From positions 878,001 through 942,000 of the forward strand of contig JAUIRK010000855.1 of assembly GCA_030549495.1 (NCBI GenBank): 64,000 bases of DNA, read 5' to 3'. Positions 12,601-27,600 of this stretch are shown one piece after another. The stretch is from Nectonema munidae. Lineage: Eukaryota; Nematomorpha; Nectonematoida; Nectonematidae. Both the position numbers and the translations under genes were made by a program. Below the pieces are notes generated by a model, which was not told the DNA's origin, did no database searches, and saw only the letters and a list, made by a program, of their open reading frames with translations. Position 1 is the stretch's first letter. Each line of letters begins with the position of its first letter.

Positions 12601-15600
12601 CTGCTCTTCGCGTAACACTTACCAAGTCCAGTAAGAAGACTGACACCATAAACCTGCTTCTTGGCCAACGCGTCTTCATCAAGGAGTCGTGTTCGATTTT
12701 GCAGTCCGCTGGAATCAATTCTAATGATCAAATCATCCAAGTATTTCTTCCTATCATGAATCCCCTTCAATTCGTTGTGTCCTATGCTTGTCGGATGCGA
12801 GACATTGATTTTTTTGAGTTTTGTAACGAATTGGGCCGATTCTGACTAAATTCAATGCATACCCCTTCATGAATAGAAGTTTTGGATAGACTTTTTCAAA
12901 GCATATTTAAGCGTATTTGAAGTAACAGCAGTTCGAGATGGAATCTTGGAAAATTCAGAAGTCAAAGTTGGAGTTAAAAAAACTACTAAGATCAAAAATA
13001 TTTAATGATAATCATTTTGGCTTATCTTTTTCCAATCTTTTGGCTGTAATAAAAAGTCCATTTCAATTGTGTGCTAATTGGACTTAATTGAATCTATAAG
13101 TATAAAGAGTAAACACATCTGGCACGACATTATGACTTTTGAGTTTTTGCTCTTCATTTTAAACCAATACAGAGGACATTTTGTCTTTTTCCAAATGTAA
13201 AAAAGCCTTAATCCTGTTTTTATTGATCACCTACATAAATATTACTTTTCAAAAGGCTTGTTCATTATAAAAAGCTAATTTAAACAATATTTTTGGCTCT
13301 AATTCTCAATTTTTCAAACTTTATATCCTTCCAAATGATAAAAAATAATTGGAAACCAAATTTTTTATGAGTATTTGAAGTCGTAGTCGAAGTTTTGCAG
13401 AAGTCGGTGTAAGAATTCGGAATCTCATAAAAGTTAGTTAGGAATAAGATCAGATTCGAGTCAAAAATAACTCCGAATCTTTTTATCCCGACTTAAATTT
13501 TGCGAGAACAATGTCAAGAAGTATGCTTCAAAATAAATCGCCAAGAATGTAATGTCGTGAATAAACTTTTCTCAAATTTTAGATGTTTTGAGTATAAAAA
13601 TTAGTTTTTTGGTTGTTATACACTTACTATCGAAATTGCTGTGATTTATAATTTTCATAAAAAACCTGCAATTCTGAAAATTAAGTTTCGGAATTAATTT
13701 TTGCAATTTTGTGTTTTTTGGAAATTTCGTTAAATTATATTTCTCTCGAATTTTTTTACTCTACAGTCTCTGATCTCATATTTCAGGATATTTTTTTATT
13801 TATTCTTTTTTATATTTTGTTTCTAGGAGATAAAATCAAACCTTAATACGTGTAAAAGAAATAGTAAAATGTTATTGATTATAAAAATAATGAAAAAACG
13901 ATAAATTTTCCACCTCTGTGTCATCAACAAATCACAATGACTTTCAAAAAATTGTAGAACTTTAACTACTTCATTGTTGTTATCCGCAAAACCTTTTAGA
14001 GTGGCGTGCAAAAGTTTTCGTCCACAAAATAAAAACTACTTTATTTTGTTTTTATTATTTTTTAAAATATTTTTTTGCAATTCAAAAATATATCAACATT
14101 AATTAAATATTACTTTTTATATTGGTAAAAATTTAAAATTTGAAACTTTTTATTTTTATAAAAAAAATTCATTCATAGCATTTACTTATTAAAAATGGAA
14201 TGCAAAAGTTTTCAACCAAAGAACTTTATTCAGATAAATATTTTTTATTTTTATAAAAAAATCTTTATTTATATTCAGATTTTTTTAATGCTAATAACAT
14301 TTTGTAAATCTTTTGCTGGCTTTAGTTTTTTGATTTGATCATTTATGCCTTAAATTTCCGTTATAATTAAGACCTAAAGTCGTATCTCTGTCACTAAATA
14401 GAAGTCAAAGAGCTATAACTAAATTGTTTGGATTATATCTAAAAGTAATATTTATCAAAATTTATTGAAATTTGAAAGCACAGAAGCTATTGCAAAGAAG
14501 ACAAAAACCGGGATTTCTCAAAAATTTAATTTAAAAAAATGTACAAAAGATATTATGAACTTTCTAATAAGTACCAATTTGTCTGCAAGTCAAGTAATAT
14601 AGGAAAATAATTATTCATGAAATATTTCAATATATACAAAGAAAGGTGTTCTTACAAAAAAATTGGAAATTTGTAATGAAGATAAAAAAACCAGCTTAGA
14701 CAAACAACGTTCAATTAAAAAATGATTATTGTGGACAAAAGTAAAAGTAATATGGAGTATGTCTAACATGCTAAAAGCTCTATTTTCAGCGATGAAACAA
14801 AATTGAGTTTTGTTCTTATGGATGTAAACGCGTTATAAGATCTAAAGGAATGAGGTATGAAGAACGCTACTTCGAAAACTTCAAAGAATATATTTCTTAT
14901 TGGTGGACAAAAACTTTTGCACGCCACTGTGTTAGTATATTTCATCTACGTTATAATAACTTAGGCATCTGTCTGTCTCGCTGGAATGATTCTCATTCTC
15001 TAAAATAATAATTATTGATTGACATAAAATAGAGCAATCATATTAGAGATCATTCTACCTCAAAAAATTAAAAATAACTATCTAACCCTTATCATATCTA
15101 AAAGTGTTCGCCATCCCTAAGGCCCGTTTCGCCATCGGCTAAATATCCCTTGGCCAAATGTTTACCGACCAAATTAACATACCAGGTGATTATATATCAT
15201 ATGTTCATGAATTGGTTGGGAAAAATGGAATTTCATTCTATATTCATCTCCTTATTGCCCACGAGAAATCTTGTGCTCACTTATAAAGTGAGTTTGTAGC
15301 GCTAGAGATATCACCCATTACTTTTAAGATGAATTCTCTTTCGATTGATGATTTTTCGCTGAATGACGCTCAAAAAATAATTGAACGAACGAAAGACCGT
15401 CTTCAGTTCACAATTCTCAAGAGTTCTTCCCGTCCCAGCCTCAGAGCCAGCGAAGCCAACGTCTCCCTCTCTCTTAACTCTCCCAAACCTGCTTCCAAGC
15501 ACAACGCCTACTCTCACGACTCCCTCATACCCCCAAAGTCAACTGAAGACAGGCCAAGCAGTACTTCTTCACCTCTTTCCTTCGATTTCATTTTCTGTCT

Positions 15601-18600
15601 TTTTTTCAATTATTGTTAGACAACAATCAGCTTTGCTCTACAACCACCAAAGAAACAATTGATATAAATAATAACGTTGGCAGCCATGATTTCCTCCACG
15701 AGAAGAAAAATAATCAAGATGATGAGGATGAAGATGATGACTACATCAATAAAGAAGAAGGAATCAAGTGATTTTTAGATTTTCCCTTTAACAAATCATC
15801 AAAAAGTGCTCGCTTAGCCGCAAAAATATCAGATATTTTACAGGGTTAGGGCTGAAGAATTTTCACAGAGTTACTTTCTCATTATCTTTTTAAGCACTGT
15901 CAGTTCATTCACTGCCACATATGTGCTTTAATTTTGAGTAATTTACGAGCTAAAATCTCGTACTTGACGGCATCATTTAAACGTGAATGCACGATTTCTT
16001 CTTCTTCTTCCATTTCGAGCTATTTGAGGATGTAAGCAATTGAATGAATCAATTTATGCTCCACAATGAAGGAGTCTAATATTTTAACAAATGATAAAAA
16101 TGTTTTATTCAAATGAATGTAAAAATGAAATAAATTGGTTTGTGAACTCTTTAAAATGTAAGAAACATTTCAAAACTGTTAATAACTTGCTCTTCGTTTC
16201 CAAACTTCTGATTTTTTCTTAAAAAAATCCAGATTTTTTATGCAAAATCGTCTATTAAAAAGTGACTTTTAACTTTATTTACATAAATGGTATTATTGTT
16301 GTGCTTTAGAAGAAGTGCTATTAGAAAATAAAGCTTGACTACAGACTTTTAACTGCCTTAATTTATAGTGTAATTGAGTTTTTCATCATTTTAAATGTTG
16401 GCACCTTTAACCAATTCTAGATAGTGAAGTTCTCATCACTACAGTAATGCGTTTTCATTTTCTTTATACGATTTGTTTCCCATGCCATTTTTTGCTAGTT
16501 GGGGATGTGGGGTTGTAATAAAATTGGAACTTTCTTCAATGTATGCTAATATACTCAAATATGCTAATTTTAGTTAAAAATTTCGAGGTAAACTTCGTTT
16601 AAAATTATTTCTTCGTTTTATCTGAGGGCAGGTGCGGTGATTTTGTCTACTTAAGGGCGGAGAAAGGAAAAGGAAGTCTCTACAACTAATTTTTAATTGT
16701 TAAATATATCTATTTTTTCTAATGCGAAGTTAATTCCCTTTATAAGAATTAAGTAAATATATATATATGAGGTAGCAAAATATGAACAGAAAGTTTGATA
16801 TTTTTTTATTTTTTAAAAAATATTTTTCGATTCTTTGATATGAATTATCGCGGTATACAGGTTGGAGATGAACCATCGTAGTATACAGGTATAATGTATA
16901 TAGGTAATAACTTATGTAGCATCGTCTCCCCGAATGAGGTATATCAAATCTTACATCTAGCAGAATGTGAACAGAAAGTTGAACATTGTCTCCCTAGTTA
17001 TTTGTACATGGAATAGAAACCATCGTAGTATACAGGTTGAAGATGAATCATCGTAGTATACAGGTTAGAGATGAATCATCGTAGTATACAGGTTAGAGAT
17101 GAATCATTGTAGTATATAGTTTGGAGATGAATCATCGTAGAATACAGGTTGGAGAAGAATCATCGTAATATACGGGTTGGAGATAAAACGCAAGTTGTCT
17201 ACCCGCGTTCAACCGTACAGGTTATGAGAATATATCATTACATATTAGAGAAGAGTTTTCTAAACTCTTTATACTGAAAATTATTTATTCAAATATATTA
17301 CTGCTTTGTTTAAAATACCTATACTTTGCAATTTGGACGATTTTAAATATTATATTTGTCAAATAATCAAAATAAAATTCTGTGATCAAAGAATCGAAAA
17401 ATATTCTTTAAAAAATCAAAAAATATCAAACTTTCTGTTCATATTTTGCTACCTCATAGCTTCAATACTTATTGAGAAAAATTGATTAAAACACATATTT
17501 TGATCTATTTATCTTCTCTTTAGAAATTTATATGCAGTAAACAATAATAAAAAAAATATTTATCCAAAACATATTTTTTTCGAATCAAAGTGTAAATCAA
17601 ACCCGCACTTAAATTTTGGATGATTATTCAAAAGAAGTAAAAAACTAATGTTAATTTATAAAAAACCAAAAACTAAAATGATTTTATAAAAATCTAAAAA
17701 TAAATAGTGGACTACGATTATCCAACAAAACTTGTACATTCGATCTACATTTTTAACTTCAAAAATAATTTTAAATTTATTAGAAAAAACATTATACTGA
17801 CCAATAAAAAAAACGAAGGTTAATTTATAAAAAAAATGGAAAAACTAATACTATTTTATAAAAATCTACAAATAAATTTAGATTCTGAGAGTAGAGTCGC
17901 TTTATAATTGTGCTGGAAATTGTCACATAATATAGGTAAAAATTTGTCCTAATGAAAGGAGCTTTAGTTTAAAATGCATCCCTTATCTGCTAATTAATGG
18001 TATGAAGCCCATGGAAAATAAAAACAGTAAAAGGTATTTCTTAAGTACTTGTGATATAAGTAATGTATTCTGAAAGCCCATAAAAAATGCTTTTAAATTT
18101 ATTAGAAAAACATTATACTGACCAATAAAAAAAACGAAGGTTAATTTATAAAAAAAATGGAAAAACTAATACTATTTTATAAAAATCTACAAATAAATTT
18201 AGATTCTGAGAGTAGAGTCGCTTTATAATTGTGCTGGAAATTGTCACATAATATAGGTAAAAATTTGTCCTAATGAAAGGAGCTTTAGTTTAAAATGCAT
18301 CCCTTATCTGCTAATTAATGGTATGAAGCCCATGGAAAATAAAAACAGTAAAATGGTAATTCTTAAGTACTTATGATATAAGTAATGTATTCTGAAAGCC
18401 CATAAAAAATGCTTTAATTTGGTATATCGCATGATGCATTTTGTTGAGAAATGTGAAAGTTATAAGCGTTTTAATATTTGACTAAGATTTAAGCTAGGAA
18501 CACTACAAATAAACTAAGCGTACACTAGCCCGATAAAATAAACCACACACGCGTGCTAAAGATGTGGTGAAGCGTATGCGAGATAAGAATTCACTGCGCT

Positions 18601-21600
18601 CACAAACGCGTAATGCAACATGTGTTCATCTTTCTTCGCATAGTTATGCTCTAAAATCAATCAATAATGTGATTTATTATTCGCACACTGTCGGTATAAA
18701 TATAACGAATGCCCTTCGTTAAAAATTAGAAAGGTTGTATCTAAACTAAATAAAAGTAGACTACGATTATCAAACAAAATTCGTACATTCAATCGACATT
18801 AATAAACCACACACGCGTGCTAAAGATGTGGTGAAGCGTATGCGAGATAAGAATTCACTGCGCTCACAAACGCGTAATGCAACATGTGTTCATCTTTCTT
18901 CGCATAATTATGCTCTAAAATCAATCAATAATGTGATTTATTCCTCGCACACTGTCGGTATAAATATAACGAATGCCCTTCGTTAAAAATTAGAAAGGTT
19001 ATATCTAAACTAAATAAAAGTAGACTACGATTATCAAACAAAACTCGTACATTTAATCGACATTTTTCACTTGAAAAATAATTTAAAATTTATTAGAAAA
19101 ATATTATACTGACCTATGCTACTGACCCATAAAAAGTAAAAAATAAATATTAATTTTCGACAGTTTTATTTAACTATGACATTTTAAAATGTTAAAAACC
19201 ATATTCTGCCTTTGTGAATATAAAATTTTGAAGAAATAATATATAAACTCATCACGTTAATTATTGGTATTTTTTGAAACTAGATAAAAGTTGACTGACC
19301 TCACATAAAAGCGGATTTTGGAAAAATAAAAATATATTTATTTGTAAAACCTAGCCTATTTTACCCACAAAGAGTATAGCTTCAAATCTTGTACATTCGA
19401 TCAACATTTTTCACTTTAAAAATAATTTTAAATTTATTAGAAAAACATTATACTGACCTGTACTACTGACCCATAAAAAGGTAAAAAATATATATTAATT
19501 TTCGACAGTTTTCTTCAACTATGAAATTTTAAAATGTAAAAAATCATATTTTACCTTTGTGAATATAAAATATTGAAAAAATATTATATAAATTAAGAAC
19601 GTTAATTATTATTGGTATTTTTTGAAACTAGATAAAACTTGACTGAACTCACATAAAAGCAGATTTTGGAAAAATGAAAATATATTTATTTGTATAACCT
19701 AGCCTATGTTAACCACAAAGAGTATACCTTTCCAATGATATCATTTTCATTCAATTTTTTTTAAAAATCTTCACATTATGCGTAAACAAAAAGGTGGTCC
19801 GTAATTTTTTCAAAAATTTAGACAAAATTTTTCGAAGTAAAGTCCATTTATTAAAATTTGTTAAAACTTTTGCAAAAATAAATTATTCTAGAGTATGTAG
19901 CAAACGATAAGCTTTCTAATGATATATATATCATGAAAAAGAAATATTGAAAAACAGTTGAATTCTTTCTTCAAATCAAACAAGTAAAAATTTTCAAAAA
20001 GTAGTATTGGTAGTAGTATTATTATTATTATATATTACATAAACATTTCAACCAATCATATAGTTTTTATGAAATAAAACTGCAATTTCAAAGTTAAATT
20101 TTTTTAACTTTTAGGTAGAATTTTTGAAATGTGGCTTTCAATATGTATGTAAAATATTTTTTGAAAATTTTTATTTTAAGTATATTTTTTAAGCATTTTA
20201 CGATTTACACATTTAAATATATAATAAGGCTTGGCAATTTTGACGATTTTAAGTATTCTCCTTGTCGAGGTCATCACAGACCTCTGATAAAATAGTATCT
20301 AACATCAAAAAGTGGATTGATCCTTTTAAATATCCGAATGATATGCTCCCCTTACTTTTAGTCAGGAACATACCTAGCATGTGTGAATAATCCGCTCCGT
20401 AACGCCAGAAACATTGATTTTTAGTGGTTATCCAAAAATAAAGAAACAAACTTCATTAATAAAAGTGAAAAATACTTTCCTACAGATTAATCCTTATGTT
20501 GGTGGAATATCATACGCGTTTTGCCTATTTTCGTTCACATAGGCTTCTACCTCAACTTTTTTTCTTGGCTTAAATTCCGTTTACACGCGCACTCCCGTTA
20601 TAAGATTTTTTAGTTTACGGTAACTATTCTTTTGCTCCAAAATATTTCATGCTCCTTTTGAGAGGATTAATTTTTGGAGCAATCTTTTGGCTAAATATAA
20701 AGAACATAAAAATTATTTACTGTGACAACAATTACTCCAGGAGCTTCTTAACAATTTCTATTTCAAGTATACAAAACCGATTTCAGTAATAAACGAAAAT
20801 TAACGCTACATTATTTATGCGGCATGTTGTGAATTTGAGGATATCCAATTTTGCGAGATTTTTGTAACTTCTTGAATTCCTACTCTCCAACTCGGTGAAA
20901 ATCAATGACAGATAGGAGTTAGCGTGTTTAATTTTTCTTTAAGATTGCAACTGAAAGAAAGACGCGAAAATATGAAAGAAACGCCAAATTCATCCTCCGA
21001 AAAAGTTATTCCTCCAAAATTAGGAAATATCCCTCTCGATTCAGAAAAGAGCGTCACCTTTGATAAAGGTAAGCTACAGCTCCACCATTCCATTTTTCAT
21101 CACTGAAATTATTCTACTTTAGAAACAACAGAAAGAAGCGCTGCATTTTCGCATTCGCGTGCTTCCGAGTGCGTTCGGGAAATAACGCTAAAGCGATCTC
21201 AAAGTGAAGCTCAAGGCAGCCTTGGAATCCGATTGGTGGGTGGGAATGCAGTCGGCATTTTTGTAGCTTCGGTTCAAGCAAACAGTTTAGCAAATAAACA
21301 AGTTTCAATCCTTAATTAGATGCTGTCGTAAAATTGTGATCTAAGCTCACACCTTTCCCAAAAATATTGGATACTTTTTTCATCCCTAAATTTCTACTGC
21401 AAAAATTACACACAAAGTTGAAACGACCCGCAAAACTTACTCATTTAAAGGTCAAATCCTCTTTATTAAACTAGCCTCTGGCTACAAGGACGAGATTCAA
21501 TTTTCGTGATTGAGATTATTCGAACTTCACTTCCATCGGCTGTTCACCAACACCATTTTTGAGGCTTGTCTTGAGGAGCATCTTAATGCAAGTTTGGCTG

Positions 21601-24600
21601 CGTGTATATATATTTTTATGAGGGGATACTTTGCCTTAAAGAAAGTTTGCTGTGAATATATTATCTTATATTTATTTGGGAGTTTTTGTTTTTGGTTCGG
21701 TCATTATTCAATGTTATGTTCATATAATCACAAATTTTAACCATGGTATATCTATAATGCAAAAAAGTATTTAGTCAATTTTATAAAAAAACACAAACGT
21801 TTGTGAAAAAGTAATAAACAAAAATTTACAAATATCTTCATTTAGGGTTAAAAAATTGCAAATCTGAGCAGAATTTATATTTTCAACTAAATATCACATA
21901 TATATTTGAAATCTTAATGCTTTATTTGTTATAAAATTTGACATTATTCATCCAAAGAAAAAAATAACCTGAAAAACAACTTTGTTAATAAAGTCTAAAT
22001 ATTATATTTTATATAATTTATAGCTTTTTAACTGAAAAAGTTCTTCTGAAAAAAAACCCTTTATAAAAGTATATCATTCTATAACAGAAAGTTAAAGCTT
22101 ATTTAGAGGGGGATACAATATATAGAATTTATAAGAAAATATATATATAAGAATTACTAAATATAAAAACGTTAACTTGACCAACATTATTTTATTCTAG
22201 TTCAGACTCGGACAACTCGAATAGACTTAACGGCTACATTATTCTCAGAAAAAAATTGAAGGGTAGCGAACAATCAAACCCAACCTCTGAATTGAGATGT
22301 TTCCTAATACTTTTCATTTTTTTGAAAATTATATAATTTAAGTACACTCTCCGTCACGTATAAATTTTAATCTTATTTTGAAATGATAAAAAAAAATAAA
22401 AAAAACGTACAAAAATTTTATTTGAATAAGATTTTTTTTACTGCCAAAGTAAATTCACTGTTAAAATTTCCATCAGTTATTCCACTTTTTTGCCATATTT
22501 TTTGGAAACATTTTCTTTGGAACTTCATCAACCCCTTTTCAAGTCCGATAAAATTCTTAAGTAATCAACATATGATCGATTGCATCCTTTAATAATAATA
22601 ATCATTATATAATCATATTAAAACGCGAAACAAATTTGTTAGATTAATGTTATTAAATTTATTTGTTTTAAGTATTTTGAAATCGTTCTGTTTATGCGTC
22701 ATTTGTTCTCTAGTGAAATAAACAAAAAACTAGATAAAATTTATGCTTAAATTGACTAACTATATAAATTAAGCGTGACGGCTAATTGGTTGATGCTCAC
22801 GCACACCCACTGGACGCTAGTTCAAACCTCATGGTCTGTACACACAAACAGTGTACGCTTAGTGATGATGATGGAATACACGAGAACTAACAATTTCTAG
22901 TTATATCTATAAACTAAGTAAGACGTTACCCAACCTTATAATAACAACGGATAGGTGTCGTTATGGGTAAGTGTCCACGTTGCTAATTATCCGAATTCGG
23001 TATTACTCGCAATTTTACGGTAGGTTTCTCTCACTGATGGTGTTTTGCATGCTGAGTTTTCACTTTAGGGTTTGATGTCTGGAGACAAAATAATCTCAGT
23101 TAATTCGCAATGCATGCACGGACTGACGCGAGAAGAAGCAGTTGTGTATCTCTTATCAAATGCGAACAAGCCCGAAATTTGTCTCAAAGTTCAGCAATGT
23201 GCTTTGCACTTGAACAAAATCATTTTGGAGTCTCCTGGAGATGATTTTTACGTCAGGTTTGGGATTTTTTGGCTTTTATATGTAAAGAAGAGTTTACGTA
23301 AGACTACAATACGTGGGAATACGCTTAGCGGTAGGGGAGAGAAGAAAGATGAGAGTGACCTTTATTTAACAACAATACAAGTGATTTAAGCACGTTATCC
23401 TATACCTAAGATGTAAATTCGGAGACATTGCTATTAGCGAGATTAGTGCAGATAGAATTAACTACTAAACTGATATGGCTATTCATCATCATCATCATCA
23501 TTCCATTTTAACGGCCATGATTAATCTCATCAAGCTGGAGTGGGCCGGACCACCAACGATGAGAATTAAACAAAGTGATTAAAGTAATCTTGATTTGGCA
23601 TCTCCAGTACAGCCTGTCTTATTCATAACCAAGTTTAAGTCCTAAACTTTTCATATCCTTCTTAATATTTTCCATCCAGGTTAATTTAGGTCTGGCTTCT
23701 GCCGAAACTTAATTCTAAAGCATCCTTTATAATCTCGCTACAATTTCTTCTGGAAACCTGTTCAAACCATATGGGTCTTTCCTTCTTTTTTTATAACTGT
23801 TAATTTCTAACTTTTTCATTACTCACTTTATCTTTCAAAGTTAGTCCACAAATCATTCTTATCTTCACTCGCCACAGCCCTTAGTTATTACACCAAGGAC
23901 ACAGAAAGGGAGTAAAAAGCTGCTTTTCCCGAATATATTTATTTTTTGTATTGTGACTTATGGACTTTTTTTATGTAAATATTGGACGTTTTTATAGTTG
24001 TAAAACGTCATTTTTGGATGATAGGGTGAGGATTTTGGAAAGTGTAGATCTTAGGTAAATGCTGGCATTTAATATAATACAACAAGATGAAAGTTTTTAC
24101 AATTTGGTTTCTTATGTCTGATGGCAAAGACCGATCTAGGTTCTCAGAAGTCTTGATAAGTTTCAGGATATTGAGGGAAGAATTAAGACAGTCCATTACT
24201 GGGAATGTGAATATCTTATTGAGTCCGGAGAGCTCCAAGAACATCATCACTTCTTTGGTTGAGGAAAGATCAAAATACTAGTAAGTTAATAGCGAAGAGG
24301 AGTCAATCGTATGATTAGAGAGGATTCCTGGATAAAGGAAGATTTAATCGGTTCGTCCAACATACAGACAATGTCAGCTTAGTGGTATCGCTAATGGATT
24401 ATCCCGCTTTCTTAATGTCTGCAAAACCAGCCAGAATAAATTTGTGAACTATGCTGAAGTAGTCAAGACCAGGAAACTTATTATTGGTTTGGGCAAGATG
24501 AGTGTACAGTAAAATGCAAAAACAAGAGTCAAAGCTGCTCTCCATGGAGAGGAAAGACGAGTAACTGGCAGGATATTGAGTTGCATGTGTAGTCAAAAGC

Positions 24601-27600
24601 ACGAGGTCTTCAACAAAGTCGAGGGTGGAAGTGGCATTCAACTCAACGCGTTGATGAAATACAATTCCTCGGAAAATCTGATCTAAAATGCTCTGGAATC
24701 TAAGAAACATTTCAAAAAACTAATTGGTACTCAGCTTTTGATTTTCATTAACAGTGTCAGTTAACTTCAAGATGCTTGCATTGATTCTCTCTAGTGACAC
24801 AGTCTGATGGCTACTTTCTTGTGTTCTATGAGTGGCAATGAGATCAAGAGAGCCCGCAATTCGGGTGAATGTTGCAGAATTAATGCTTTCATCTTCGGAA
24901 GCAGGCCTTGCCACTTTGGTTTTTTGCTCTACTTTATCACTATAGGTCCTTGATATTGACCTGGGCTTATCACCATGTGGTCCGCTTGGTCCAACCCATT
25001 AATTAACTCTTCCTCCAAATCATCTATTGTTGCTTCGGCTCTCCTATATCGAGTGGCAGGAAGTGTAGAGAGGACCAACAAAGCGACACTTCTGAAGTTT
25101 CTTATCCATATGAACGATTGTATTAGAAATTTTATAAGTGTTTCAAGTGATTTTTTTAGAAAAATTGCTAGATTAAAGTTACTTTACATAAATTAAATCA
25201 ATTGAGTTTGTCAATATCTACTGAGGGTCTCTGATCACAGCCTTGGCCGTTTCAATAGCCACTTTATGGGATTGCTCATTTACAATGCTCTGAACTTCTC
25301 ATTCTCTCGACAATCATACCGAGATTCCTGCATCTAGCCTTGATTTCTTCAGCATCTCTGTAACAGTACTCGGTGTTCATTCAAGCATCGATCCAGCAAA
25401 GCCTTATGCATAGTGATGCGGTCATCGGGATAAATGTACTCTTGATTCAATATTCCAGGTAGTTTTGTATGTTGAATTGCTATGTAAAAAGGTATTAAAC
25501 ATTCTCTTTCCATTTGTTAGTAGTTTCGTTTATTCGCTTTCCAAGACCACCAAGAGTGTACTCAGAATTGAAAATTAATATTGCATGACAGCACCATACC
25601 ATTTTTAAAGTATGAGCTGTACAAATCATGCTAATAATAATAATCTACTATTTTCCCAGCGCTAGGGTCTATCTCAAGCGTGGGCAATACTTTTGAATAG
25701 CAGGCCGCTTTGAACTCTACCTAGGAATCAGTGGGACACAATAAATTCTTTTGTTTTAAAAAAGGAATCAAAATTTCGCTAACTTTTTTTCAAACTTCAG
25801 ATTTCATCTACCAATCGATGCGTTTTTTAGTCACATGAATCTATATTATTTCAGAGCCAACTACACATATGTGCCTTCTTGTTCTTCTTCGCGTGAAAAT
25901 GACGATTTCATGCTGCCTGTCCATGCTGGAAATATTTATCACGTCAAAGTATCTACACATTATTTTTTTATTTTTTATAAAAACAACACAATTTAAAAGT
26001 GAACATTCTAATGCATAGAAAAAGTCGATATACAAAATAAGCGCAACTTAGGGATTACAAAATGGGGAAATTTGTCCGCTACATTTTTTCTTCATATTTC
26101 CCAAAGGCGGGATCCTTCTGCAGGTATGCCATTGATAAAACATTTTTGCTAAATGTCATGTCCATTGGCGCTTTTATTCGGAGTAGGAGTCCAATTTTTT
26201 AAGCTTTGGTGTAGCTGCTATTTTGTTTTATCACTGAGAAAAACAGATATGTTTTGTATATTTGCTTACTTTTTTTTATTTATCTAGCTACAGAATTCTC
26301 TAGATCAAAATTTTATTAAAATTAAATTACATGAAACATGATCAAAAAAAAATGCGATGAAACTGAAAATTCATTGGAAAGCCAAAATGTTAAAATTTAC
26401 ACTTTCAGAGAAAAAGTAACATCTAGTTAAGACCGATGTAGTCTCAATTTTTGAAGAGTATGTAGATAAAATTTAAAGTTTTATGCGATTGATTTTATTT
26501 CTCTCCTCCTCTATACCTTTTTTGATAAAATTAGAATGTGAGTTTAATTCTAAAATATACGATTTGGTTTTAAATATTCAGACAGATTTCTAAGTAAAGT
26601 TATTACAATCTGATTAAAAGGTTCTAATAAAATGAGTTGGTAATATTATCAAATTTAAGCAATATTTTGAAAACGGACTTATTTTATTCATTTATTTCCT
26701 TAAGCAATTCAAGGTGTCAAATTAAAAAACCTCTAGATTACTCTCTATTACCTAATTGAATATCAAAATGTTCACTTCTCCGGTTAGCACTAAGCTTTTG
26801 ATATGAATACGGGCTTGGCGATAATAAGTTTAGGAAACCTTGACCTTGAATTACTAGTAAACTTTTCAAACCATCACCCCAAGATACATTAATTAACATT
26901 ATATTCAAAAGGTTTTGCCCTATGTATATCGAAAATAAATACAGTTATTGTATTTGAAAGTTAATTCTTTAAGTAACATTTAAGCGCATAAATCAAGGGT
27001 ATAAGTGTGCCATAATATGTATAATATAAGTCGACTTTTACCAAAAGGTGAAAAAACGACGACCCTTGATCTAGATAAATTGTGTAGAGTTATGAACCCT
27101 TTTACCTAAAATGGAAGTGAATTTTCTCTTAGGACACACTTTATGCGGGGAATGTGGGCTTTTGGTATGCTTGCTTGGTGCATCGTCACAAATCCATTTC
27201 AAGTGAAGACACTTTCGCCAACAATACGTCTCAAAATTCTGGCAAATCAAATTCTTCAAATAATTCCAAAAGTATTTCCTTTATCCTGATCCACCTTCGA
27301 TTTTAATTATCTTTGATTCTCTTTAAAAGAAGACAGCATTGAAATTTCATTCTTTTACGCCAAAATTCCAAATGAATCCAGAGCAATCGATATTGTTTCA
27401 AGAAGAGGTATGTCCTAAATTTACATTTCTTCTTTGTTGCATTTCATAACACGGAAGAGTATCGAGTTAGCGGAATAGAAACACACATGCCATATGTGTT
27501 ATACAAAAATAATAAAATCCATGCATTTATGTTTTTATTTCGCAAATATTACAAAATTTGATTTTATTAAAATTGGACATTTAGTTCCCGTCAATTACTC

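Larger units (their letters stand above)
15768..20943. other. ZO intron 5, repeat field
   Basis: A 5.2-kb intron built largely of repeats: a TIR element with a minisatellite (16769-17457), three tandem duplications (17769-19735), and AT-rich flanks. I see no exon at 15768-16768 or 19736-20943. Confidence 0.6.

Noticed and set aside
12405-12770. 121-codon minus-strand open frame
   Set aside because: It spans the end of the Tigger-type element and the antisense of the PDZ2 exon, so it has no unity.
17017-17184. Regular 28-bp units reminiscent of a CRISPR array
   Set aside because: Units are directly adjacent with no spacers, in a eukaryotic intron and inside a TIR element; this is a minisatellite.
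21510-21740. 76-codon open frame in intron 7
   Set aside because: Low-complexity hydrophobic AT-driven composition, no splice support and no homology recognised.
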